Shown here piece after piece: positions 54,351 to 63,259 of a DNA stretch of 64,000 bases. Positions within the stretch are counted from its first letter, which is position 1, and every line of letters starts with the position of its first letter. The DNA comes from Dermatemys mawii. Taxonomy: Eukaryota > Chordata > Testudines > Dermatemydidae. The notes under the pieces were generated by a model. The model saw only the letters and a list, made by a program, of their open reading frames with translations. It was not told the DNA's origin and made no database searches. The DNA is taken from assembly GCA_007922305.1 (NCBI GenBank), contig ML677348.1, positions 18,894,699-18,958,698 of the forward strand, read 5' to 3'. Made by a program: the position numbers and the translations under genes.

Positions 54351-56831
54351 AGAGTCACTAACTTTCACATGGTAAATAAGCACCCCAAATTTTATAATAA
54401 GCCAAAAATCAAGCTAATCCCATAGGCCAAAAACAAGCAAATCTCTAAGAACCCCAGTCCCCTATGTAACTAGATCCCCCCCAACGTGCACTCTGGGACT
54501 GTGATGGGCCCACTGTGCACTTCTGATTCTCTCCCCCACACTTACCCACCTTGTCCCTGCTTGCCAGGAGCCGATCAAAAAAAGAAAGCAACAAGCTACA
54601 AGACAAAAACTAGCCAACAAGCAACTCACAAGCCATTAAAGCCAAAACCAAGCCCAATTTCCGTGGCTTTTTTCATGTGGGGGAAGGGGTTGGCATGTGT
54701 GTAGCCTACCTCATCACAGTATCCCAGTCTTCAGTTAGAATCTTGGTGAGGAACATTTCTCAAAATCACTTTTTATTACAAAACACCTCAGTAATGCATT
54801 GCAAATCCTTGGCTTTGAAAGAAGGGGATCTGTAAAATGAAGGTGGACTGTATCATGGTTGACTATAAAACTGCAATGTAAAATTACAGCAAGCACTTTG
54901 GTTTACAAGTACAAATGAAACATCTTGCTTCAACACACTATGGAGTGTTTTATTTTCACTTGTACTTTTATGACATGGCTACCTATACAACCATATACAT
55001 TTTCTCCAGTAAGCCCATGCAGACAGATCAGAAAAGTAATCTCACTGGTTTCTCAGTTGCCCCTGGAGCTACTAGAGGGTTAACAGATGATCCAAAATGG
55101 GATTTTCAAATGGGATTTTAACCTTTTTTGTTTCTTCCAACAGATTAGCGAGCTCAATCCCACTTCCACTGAAGTCAATGACAAAACTGCTGTTGATTTT
55201 AATGGAGGAAAGGATTGGGTCCCTTATTTGCCATTTTGGCACTTTTCAGAATCCTGTATTTTTTTATTAAAAATAAATAAATCCCTATCTGCATTTAATC
55301 AAACAACTAGCATGAAAATGAACTCAATGAACAAAAATGTCAGGAGTGGGAAATGATAGGGTTCTCTCTTTGCCAAGATTTCTGTCTAAAATTAGCTTGC
55401 CTTTCTGGATTTACTGCTGTTATTAAGTGAATGTCCTTCTGACAATAAAGCAGTGCTTCTTGGATTTAGGCAGTGTTGTGAAGAATATGATAAAGTGCTC
55501 TGTGATGTATGACTTTGATTGACTCGAGGGACCTTACTGTTTCGATGCTGTGGTCTGTTCTTTGTTCACCAGACGAAGACTTTGTGTTCATTTAATACGC
55601 AGTTCAGGACCAAAACTTGGAGAAGGATGTGTGTAAAGATATAGAGTACCTTGTTTCTGCCATACTAACATGATGAATTACAGTGTATTAAGGAAGTGTT
55701 GACACATGAGGGAATAGGCTCTTGACATGCTTGCCAGTAATTAAGGCACATTGTATGTAAAGTCACTAAAAAAAAGTTGGAGGCTTGTTTTTTTGTTACA
55801 GGAGAGTTTGCCAAGTAGTGTTATTCATAATCTTGATGGAAAATACTTGTATCTTCAAAATCTTCATGGTTCACACAGGCAATGGGGAGAGAGATTCATT
55901 AGTATGAAAACTTTAAACGTTTCCTGTGGCCAGATAGGTAATGGTTTCCTGCTGGAGAGGAAATACTGTATTGAGTCCGAAGCTTAACTGATAAATCACC
56001 TGAACACAACCACTATGATCACAAAGCCTGATGGATTTTTACTCAAATGTAAGGGAGTCTGCATTAACTTCTGAGTGCCCTAGGAGTACACCTGAGATTT
56101 GTTTTCCACCTGTGACAACCTAAGTCCTCACTACCATCACCACTGGAAAGAAAAGCCAGGTATATAAATTCCCTATGCCAAGAGTCTCAGGTCCACCACA
56201 AACAGCAAATGCTCCAAGGCCTGGCTTCTTTGCCTGGAACACTGAGATCTAGAAACTTGCTGCCAAAGACCTGCGGTTCCCAGTCCTGATCACAACTTGA
56301 GGAACCTGGAATCAACTGCATTTACACTGTGTAGCTTCGGATGCGCACCACCCTTAACATTAGTCCAGACAGGTTGCCTTTGCTTCCAAGCAATCTTAAC
56401 AGCACTTACACTCAGAATCATGCAGATCTTACAAACCAACTAGAATCAGGTAGGAGCAACACAGCACATATTTTGGTTACCTTCCCAGCTGTCCATAAAG
56501 AGTTATGGATCTTGTAATTCAGAAGGGGTATTTCTTCTGTATTCTTGCTTTATGAATTTTCATATCCGCTTCTTTTACGAGATCCTTTTAAAAACAAAAA
56601 AAAAATTAACAGATCATAAGACATCTGAACCAGTTACACACCAACCAAAGTTCTAGACATGATCATTTTCTGGGCAGTTTTTATATACAACATCTAAACA
56701 TGGCAGCATATTTCTAGGCTTAGTACTAGTGTTTACTGTTTCAATATGTGAACTGTTTCAATTGGAGCTAGATAGCCATTATCCAAATGGCAAATAGAGG
56801 ATTTAGTATTTGTCTCAAATTTACAATGCAT
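54351..56831. other. Unassigned sequence including a candidate exon
   Basis: 54,480-54,720 contains AAGCCAATTT / AAAACCAAGCC words and may be an unidentified repeat. A dispersed-motif copy lies at 55,160-55,210. A stretch with splice-like borders at 55,802-55,937 is listed separately. Otherwise no gene is recognised. Confidence 0.4.
55802..55937 (+). other. Candidate short exon (speculative)
   Basis: A T-rich tract, GTTTTTTTGTTACAG, precedes 55,802 like a splice acceptor, and GTAATG follows 55,937 like a donor. The frame is open across all 136 bases, encoding SLPSSVIHNLDGKYLYLQN, then LHGSHRQWGERFISMKTLN. I do not recognise the peptide, and no partner exon is visible. Borders of this quality occur by chance, so it is a hypothesis only. 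Confidence 0.12.
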
Positions 56832-56885
56832 CATAGATTCATAGCCACTAGTGATGGAAAATAGCTCATAGGTCATCTACTTACT
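56832..56885 (-). mobile_element. CR1 3'-terminal scrap
   Basis: ATAGATTCATAGCCACTAG...TAGGTCATCTAC is the complement of the CR1 3' terminus (...GATCATCTA...). About 50 bp remain. Confidence 0.45.
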
Positions 56886-57644
56886 TATTAAGGCATTTTG
56901 TATGAATCCATGAGTGTCCCTCAACACAAAAGGGCCAAATGGGATTGTGCACAGTATAAATGCTTAATAATGTTGATCAAGTCAAACAGCACTCATATCA
57001 ATTCAAAAAGCACTATGGAAAAGAGGTAATAAAGTACGGTGTGTTGTCTTGCATCAGAGAAGGGAATGAGTCTATACTAACTGCACAGGCGTGCCAAATA
57101 GATGTGATGTTCCATGACTGGAAATAATCCCCTCCTTTTAACTGGGTATCCACCATCCATTTGGACAATGACTCCCTTGTTCATAAGCAACGAACCACCC
57201 TGACAATGTTAATAATCTACAAAGTATTTGTGAGTGGTTTAGTAGCTTCTACTTCTTTTCTTGGGGTGTATGTAGGTACTTCAGTACTAGAACCATTTCC
57301 AACGGAATAACCTAACACACTGTGCTTTGGACAGGAATACTGCTGCTTATTGAAATACCTGAAACATTTTGTCTGATGAAGTGTATTGCTTACAAGCCAC
57401 AATTCATGTAAATTGTTCCTTGGGCCAGCACAGCCTATACACAGACTACACCATCCAAACACAAATTCTACACGTTTCTACTATAAACAACTGGCTTTAT
57501 AATTAGGTCCAATTACTTTTCACTTCCAATAATTTAATCACCTCTGTTGTAATACATTCAGTACATGTGAATATTTTTTTTCTAGTTGAGGATGTACAGT
57601 ACTTCACACTTTTGGCTCCTGAGACTAAATGAATGCCTTCCAGG
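56886..57644. other. Unassigned sequence
   Basis: No feature recognised. Short frames only. Confidence 0.4.
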
Positions 57645-57830
57645 CTTGTTAAAAGATCTAGGTGTTAGAATGAACACCTCAATAAAAAAGTCTGCTTTAG
57701 TAGCAAAGGTGGGCAAACAAGTATATTAGATGCTAAACTGCTTAAAGACAAGAATGAAGAATAATATGGAAAATATTATATTGTGGTTGTGTGAACTGAA
57801 GGTATATCCTATGATGCTGTTTGATTGAAA
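57645..57830 (+). mobile_element. Ancient CR1/L3-type ORF2 fragment
   Basis: The translation after AAGATCTAGGTGTTAG gives, with one stop, AKVGKQVY, then LNCLKTRMKNNMENIILWL. This aligns by eye with the 'ANRMLG.INKGI.NKMENILLPLY' block seen in the CR1 at 63.4 kb. Strongly diverged, so older than the other copies. Confidence 0.6.
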
Positions 57831-58443
57831 CATGACCATTTATATTGTTAATATTGCCACTATTAAACAATTACAACAAATCTTGTACAAAGTATATCAT
57901 GTAAACTGTCAATGGAAAAGTTATGATTTGCAGAGTATGACTATCCTGTTTATATGCATGTATCATTTTTTGTATCTGAAGTTATGAATATTAGCTAGAT
58001 CTATATTTCAAATATGTTTGTTCCTGGGATAACACCTACATGGTAATTTACATCCAGTCTGGCCAGCACATATTGAATTAACTATTTAAGTTGATGGCCC
58101 ATTAAAGAACACCATAGAAGAAGCTTGTCCCCTCCTGGTAAGCCTTCCTATGGACATTTTAGCCATAATATGGATAGCAGCTGCTATTATGAGTCATCAA
58201 AGCATGCAAGGGCATGTGAATTTCCCACAAACTAAGACTGAGAGCAGTCCCTCCACATGGGAGAAGGTATAAAGAACCCTGGAAGCATCTCCATTTTGCC
58301 TCTTTCCTGCTCTGATCTCTGGACTTACACTAAAAGAAGCAGTCTCATCAATGGGTTGAGGACCTTCCAATCTTTTGGAAGTTACCAGAGACTTTACAAG
58401 CCAGCAGTCTGTAACATCACTGCTACAAACCTAATCCAAGAAT
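57831..58443. other. Unassigned AT-rich sequence
   Basis: Nothing recognised. The frame 58,257-58,448 (63 codons) has no domain. Confidence 0.4.
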
Positions 58444-58648
58444 TCTGAATCATAGAATATTAGGTTTGGAAGGGACCTCAGGAGACCATCTAGTCCAACC
58501 CTCTGCTCAAAAAAGGACCAATCCTCAATTAAATCATCCAACACATTTTTGCCCCATATCCCTAAATTGCCCCCTCTAGGGATTGAACTCACAACTGTGG
58601 GTTTAGGAGGCCAATGCTCAAACTACTGACATATCCCTCCCCCGCAAA
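58444..58648 (-). mobile_element. Tortoise Pol III/SINE (tRNA head, CR1 tail)
   Basis: On the minus strand the element opens with a tRNA-like head: GATATGTCAGTAGTTTGAG (A box) and GTTGTGAGTTCAATCCC (B box GAGTTCAATCC). Both are seen in complement at about 58,575-58,645. The other end (AATCATAGAATATTAGG...GGAAGGGACCTCAGGAG on the plus strand) is the CR1 3' terminus. This tRNA-head/CR1-tail fusion is the known tortoise SINE design and allows mobilisation by CR1 machinery. It directly precedes a solo LTR. Confidence 0.88.
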
Positions 58649-58930
58649 TGATTATATGTTGTGACAAAGTTCCTCTGTCACACTGGTGGGTCCTGCACTT
58701 ATTGGCAGATTTGCTCACCTCAGAGGTTCATGGCAGCCCTCAGTTTGGACACTTTCATGCCTCAAATCTGCCGTTCACTCAGCTAGCCTCATCACTGGCC
58801 AACACGGGGAAAAGGAAGAAAAACAATCCCCACAGTCTCTGTTGATCCATCTAGTGGGTCAGGGAACAGGTCAGAGACCTTCCCCTCTGGTGGAACCCAC
58901 AGTCCAGGTCAACTCCTATAGTATCAAATA

Positions 58931-58967
58931 GGGAGGTGGGGGGGGAGGGGGGGAGGGGGGGGGGGCG
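58931..58967. repeat. G-rich tract, quadruplex-prone
   Basis: At least four G-runs of three or more are separated by single A or T bases, for example GGGAGGTGGGGGGGGAGGGG and then a run of about 11 G. Copy 2 of the LTR has a shorter G-run at the same place, so the tract expanded within this copy. Confidence 0.85.
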
Positions 58968-59192
58968 GAACCCAGGCCCACCCTCTACTCCAGGCTCCAG
59001 CCCAGTGCCCTGTGTATTGCAGCTGTCTAGAGTATCTCCTGTAACAGCTGCGTGGTAGCTACAACTCCCTGGGCTACTTCCTCATGTTCTTCTCCCAACA
59101 TCTTCTTTATTCTCACCACAGGACCTTTCTCCTGATGTCTGATAATGCTTGCACTCCTTAGTCCTCCAGCAGCACACGCTCCCAGCTCCTTT

Positions 59193-59243
59193 TACACATA
59201 CACATACATATACATACATACACACATATACACACACACACAC
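59193..59243. repeat. ACATAC / CA microsatellite
   Basis: Alternating CA, TA and ACAT units (TACACATACACATACATATA and onward) inside the LTR. Likely length-polymorphic. Confidence 0.85.
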
Positions 59244-59496
59244 TGCAGTGAGGTACTTTTTAACTCAGGTGCCCTGATTAGCCAGCCTGTCCTACCTGAT
59301 TCTAGCAGCTTCTTCTTAAATGGCTCCAAGTGACCTAATTAACCTGCCTGCCTTAATTGGTTCTAGCAAGCTCCTGCTTGTTCTGGAACTATTCCTGTTA
59401 CCTTATCCAGGGAAAAGGGATCTACTTAATCTGGGACTAATATATCTGTCTTCTAACACTCTCCTGTAGCTATCTGACCTGACCCTGTCACAATGT

Positions 59497-59984
59497 ATAT
59501 GACTTCCTGAACCATTTTAACTCTCTCCTCTTTCTTTTCTCTTATAAATAAACATTTAGAGATACTAGATATTAAAGGATTGGCAACAGCGTGATTATTG
59601 GGCAAGATCTGAGTTATGTATTGGCCTGGCTATGTGTCTCATCTCTTGGGATTAGAAGGTCCCTTTGTTTGATGAAATTGGTTTTAAATAACCGCTCATC
59701 ATAAAGTCTAGTGTCTGGGTGGTGAAATGAGTGCTGGAGTGCCTAAGCAGACTGCATGTTTTACTTCTTGTTAACCAGTGTGGTGAGACAGAAGTTTACT
59801 TTTGTCACTGGCTTGGTATATCTGATGGTAGAATAACCAGTAGTCTGGGATGTGTCTGCCCTATTTCTCAGCAATTCATCCTGAATTTGGCATCCTCAGC
59901 TCTGACCCACTATGGCACAGCGACATATCCTCATCTTGAATTCTATTCCTTTTGGACACTTCATATTTAACAATGCATAGGAGA
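59497..59984. other. Unassigned sequence between LTR and old CR1
   Basis: No feature recognised. It lies between the two solo LTRs and shows no retroviral gag, pol or env similarity. Confidence 0.4.
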
Positions 59985-60330
59985 CATTAAAAAATTAAAA
60001 AATTCCAGAGGGATGCAAAGAAAATGATTAGAGGAATGGCTAGCGTGAAAATATTTTTTTTATGTGAGGTAAATGGAAAATAGTCAAGGATCAATTATTT
60101 TTCAAAGGAAGAAAGAGGAGATAAGCTAGAGGTATATAAAATAGATAGTATGTAGAAGGCCAGTTGGATGCTTTTATTCACACTTTCCTTGAATATATAC
60201 ACAGGAAAGCAGTCAAATAAAATTAAAAAGCAACAGACTTAAAGGGGTAAAGAGAAATATGTTTGTATGCAATGTAGAATTGACCTTCGGAACTCAAAGT
60301 CATTGCTATTTGCTTAAGGCAACTACCTTA
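59985..60330 (+). mobile_element. Old CR1 ORF2 C-terminus/3' UTR fragment
   Basis: GATGCAAAGAAAATGATTAG, then AGAGGAGATAAGCTAGAGG and TATATAAAATAGATAG, correspond to the CR1 block KVQRRATKMIRG...[11 protein letters not shown] seen at 63.55-63.69 kb. Several small indels separate the frames. It is directly followed by a MITE. Confidence 0.7.
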
Positions 60331-60334
60331 ATAG

Positions 60335-60729
60335 TAGAGCAGATTGAATTTTTTTTCTTTAAGGAAAAACTTTTCTGTCAAAAAATGAGGTTTCATTTTT
60401 CACTGAAAAATCCAGTGTGATCAAAACATTTCAGTTTAATGATATTTTGAATGAATTTTTTTAAAAAACTTAAAAAATTCAAAATTTTTAATTTGACTGG
60501 ATGGGAAAAAAATCCCATTCCCTCCCATTTTTCTTCTTCTCTCTCCCCTTATCCCCCAGGAAAAATAGTTTGTTTGGTTTTTAAAGTGAGAAAGAGGCCA
60601 GACCTTTCAAATTATTTTTTCATTACATTTCTTTAAAAAACTTTAGAATGTTATTGTCACAGATATGGTCATGAAAAATCTGTTTATTTTTTAAAAATTC
60701 TTCTTGGGGATTTTTTTTTACCAGCTCTG
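60335..60729. mobile_element. AT-rich hAT-like MITE (CAGAGCTGGT family) with 8-bp duplication
   Basis: Left tip TAGAGCAGATTGAATTTT. The right tip TTACCAGCTCTG is the complement of CAGAGCTGGTAA. CTTAATAG (60,327-60,334) and TTTAATAA (60,730-60,737) match at 6 of 8 positions, fitting an 8-bp duplication. The 395-bp body is rich in A- and T-runs, with a C-rich middle. No coding capacity. Confidence 0.75.
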
Positions 60730-60737
60730 TTTAATAA

Positions 60738-60970
60738 GTTTCTACATTGGATTAGACATTCATATAAATAATAAGAACAACTACAGTTACACTAGTTGAA
60801 ATAAAAAATATGAAGGCTATAAACCCATATGAATCAGGTTACAAGCCAACCATTATCTGCCTGGGTTGGAAAGAAACTTAAATGATGGGCAGTTTGTTCA
60901 ATAATTGCCCATTATTGGGGTTTTTGTGAATACCTATGAAACAGGGCTGTTGCATTACCAGGGACAGTAG
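60738..60970. other. Short unassigned spacer
   Basis: Unique AT-rich sequence between the MITE and the second solo LTR. Confidence 0.4.
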
Positions 60971-60974
60971 GATG

Positions 60975-61633
60975 TGTGACAAAGCTCTAAGTTTGTACAT
61001 GTGGGTCCTGCGCTTCCTGGCAGATTTAGGGGCCTCAGAAACTCATCTAGGCCCTAGAGTGACCTCCCTTTCTCAGTATAATTGGCAAGAGTCACCTAGT
61101 GAGATACCTTCATCATAGGCCAGTATGGAAGGTGGAAAAAGGGGGGGAGCCCGGGCCCGCCCTCTACTCCGGGCTCCAGCCCAGGGACCCTAATAGTATC
61201 ACCTAAGATGGCTGACCTTTTATCCACAAAACACAATACAATTCCCTGGGCTACTTCCCCACAGCAGTCCCTGCTTCTTCAAACTCCACTTCACCCTTAC
61301 CTCAGGGCCCCCTTCCTTCTGGATGATATGTTGTCCACCACTCAGTCTCACCAACAGTACAACTTCCTCTCACAGCTCCTGACACCCACAGCCCACCTGA
61401 CTAACTGGGAGGTTTTTATCTGGATTCAGCCAGTCCCAGATTGGCTTCAGGTGTCCCAATTAGGCTAGCTGTTTCTGCTCCTTTCTAGAAGGTTCTTAAT
61501 TGGCCCCAGGTGTCTTGATTGGTCTGGAGTAGCCTTTGTTTGGCTATCCAGGGAACAGGGACCTGCACATCCTCAGACTAATACACCTGCCTTCCAGCAC
61601 TCTCCTATATCCTTCTGGTCTGACTCCATCACA
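60975..61633 (+). mobile_element. Solo LTR, TGTGAC...CACA family, copy 2
   Basis: Starts TGTGACAAAGCTC and ends CTCCATCACA, with GATG duplicated exactly at 60,971-60,974 and 61,634-61,637. It shares the order and many words of copy 1 (GTGGGTCCTGCGCTTCCTGG, GCCCGCCCTCTACTCCGG, CAGGTGTCCCAATTAG) but is about 170 bp shorter. The different 4-bp duplications show that the two LTRs are independent insertions, not the ends of one provirus. Confidence 0.9.
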
Positions 61634-61892
61634 GATGCTAGTATAAATGAGCTATGGGTCTGATCCACTATAACAATTCCTATATTCCTGTTAGATACCA
61701 AAATGCTTTCTTGTAAGGCTTACTCATGTGAGCAATTACCATTCAAACTATTGCATTAGTTCCTGAAACCCTCACTCAGTTTGTATTCAGTCAAAACTCA
61801 TGGTGAAGTTAGAGGGAGTTTTGCCTGAGTAAAATCTAAGAAAGGACTTCAAGATTTGGCCCATTAACTTCAGTGGATCTACTTACATAAGT

Positions 61893-62123
61893 AGTGGTTT
61901 GTCTACACAAGATACTTCGTGGCAAGCCAGGATGTGAAGCTACAGCACACCATCTTGTCCTGTAGTAGAGTTCCCTGTGGCTATTGCTATAGCGAGCTGC
62001 ACTCTGAAATTTTTCCTGCGCTGTAGGGAGGTCCACATGGGCCGTTACTACATGGTAAGGTGGTGCACAGTAGATTAACACCTTGGTTTTCTGTTCAATA
62101 ACTTGCTTGATAGACAAGCCCTG
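61893..62123. mobile_element. MITE with TTGTCTACA ends
   Basis: Left AGTGGTTTGTCTACACAAG and right, complemented, CAGGGCTTGTCTATCAAG are inverted repeats. The 231-bp body has no transposase. The minus-strand frame of 93 codons (62,117-61,836) overruns the left tip and is an artefact. The target duplication is uncertain. Confidence 0.65.
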
Positions 62124-63255
62124 AGGGTTGCATTATAGTAGCCAAAAATTTCTACTGTACTTACTTATATTAACTAGCCTAAAATGTCAAGGAGTATCAA
62201 TCCTCCTCTATGAATCTGTGGATACTTCAGTGTAGAAGCTATAATACTGCACAATTATATGCATTACAAGGGTTTAAAGCCTGGCACTGCCCGTGCTATT
62301 GTTGGAGACAGAATAACAGTCTAGAAGGGCCATTTGTTAATTCCAACTTGTAGGGTAAGCAAGATTTTAAAATATGGGGCTTCTCCTGTGAAAAATGGGA
62401 CAATGTAAGAATCCCCACAGACTCACAGGTCCACAGACAGTCACCATATACAACAGCTAGTCACACAGGATGAACTTCACCCCTGAACAGACAGACAGCA
62501 CAAGGTCAACACACCCAACTTGATTTTCACTGAAATCTTCAAAATGGGGTTGAAATAAGACTGGAGTGGTACATAAGCCTTGAGTTTGTCGTCTCTACTG
62601 GATGAGTGTCACTCATACTTTATATCCAGCATCTAGAATAGAACTTTCAACCTTCTGTTCCAAGTACACAAGATGCAGAACTCAAAATGAGCAAACTATT
62701 ACAGAGACTAACATATTAGATGAGTGTTGCCTCTTTTTTTCTGCTCACATTTTATCCACACAAAAATTTGTCCAAAGTATTCAACACACTCTTCATATGA
62801 ATATATTTCAGCCTATTGTTTTTTTACATACTTGTGCTTTCATTGTATCTTTGCTCGCAGCTCCGGAATGGGGGTGGGAAGGAGCCAGGGGCCATGTCCC
62901 CCCTACACTTTTAAAAGTGGGAGGGCTATACCTTCCTGCTTTTTACCAGCTATAAGAGTGAGCGATGGGGGGAAGGGGCAGAGAGGGTGAGTGGGGCATG
63001 GGGTCTTGAGGGTAAGAAGCAGCGTGGGGTCTCAGGGAGACGCAGGTGGGGCAAAATTTTGGGGAGAAGAGGTGGGGCTTCAGGGAGGAGGTGTTGCGTG
63101 GGAGTGTGGGGTCACGGTTCAGGCGCCTATGGCCCCCCCCATACTTTTAGGGCACTTTCACTCATCCTATGATTCATCACTATTAATTGTTTTGTTGCAT
63201 GTGATTGGATACCTGTGTCACAGAGTATTCTACTTTTCGATTCAATGACCAAAAC
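62124..63255. other. Unassigned sequence with a G-rich block
   Basis: 62,860-63,150 is G-rich with several GTGGGG runs and CCCCCCCATACTTT, reminiscent of the GC-rich hAT bodies. I could not find tips. The plus-strand frame of 117 codons (62,602-62,955) enters this block and has no domain. The rest is unremarkable. Confidence 0.4.
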
Positions 63256-63259
63256 TTGT

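Larger units (their letters stand above)
58660..59492 (+). mobile_element. Solo LTR, TGTGAC...CACA family, copy 1
   Basis: Starts TGTGACAAAGTTCCTC and ends CCCTGTCACA, with ATGT duplicated at 58,656-58,659 and 59,493-59,496. TG...CA tips with a 4-bp duplication indicate an LTR retrotransposon, reduced to one LTR by recombination. It includes a G-rich tract (58,931-58,967) and an ACATAC/CA microsatellite (59,193-59,243). It shares many words with copy 2 (GCCCTCTACTCC, CTCCCTGGGCTACTTCC). There is no internal coding region. Confidence 0.88.

Noticed and set aside
58575..58648. A tRNA gene on the minus strand
   Set aside because: A- and B-box words are present, but the cloverleaf is broken and the sequence continues into a CR1-like tail, so it is a SINE head.
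58660..61633. A single provirus bounded by two LTRs
   Set aside because: The LTRs have different 4-bp duplications (ATGT, GATG), and the sequence between them is unique DNA, old CR1 and a MITE, with no retroviral genes.
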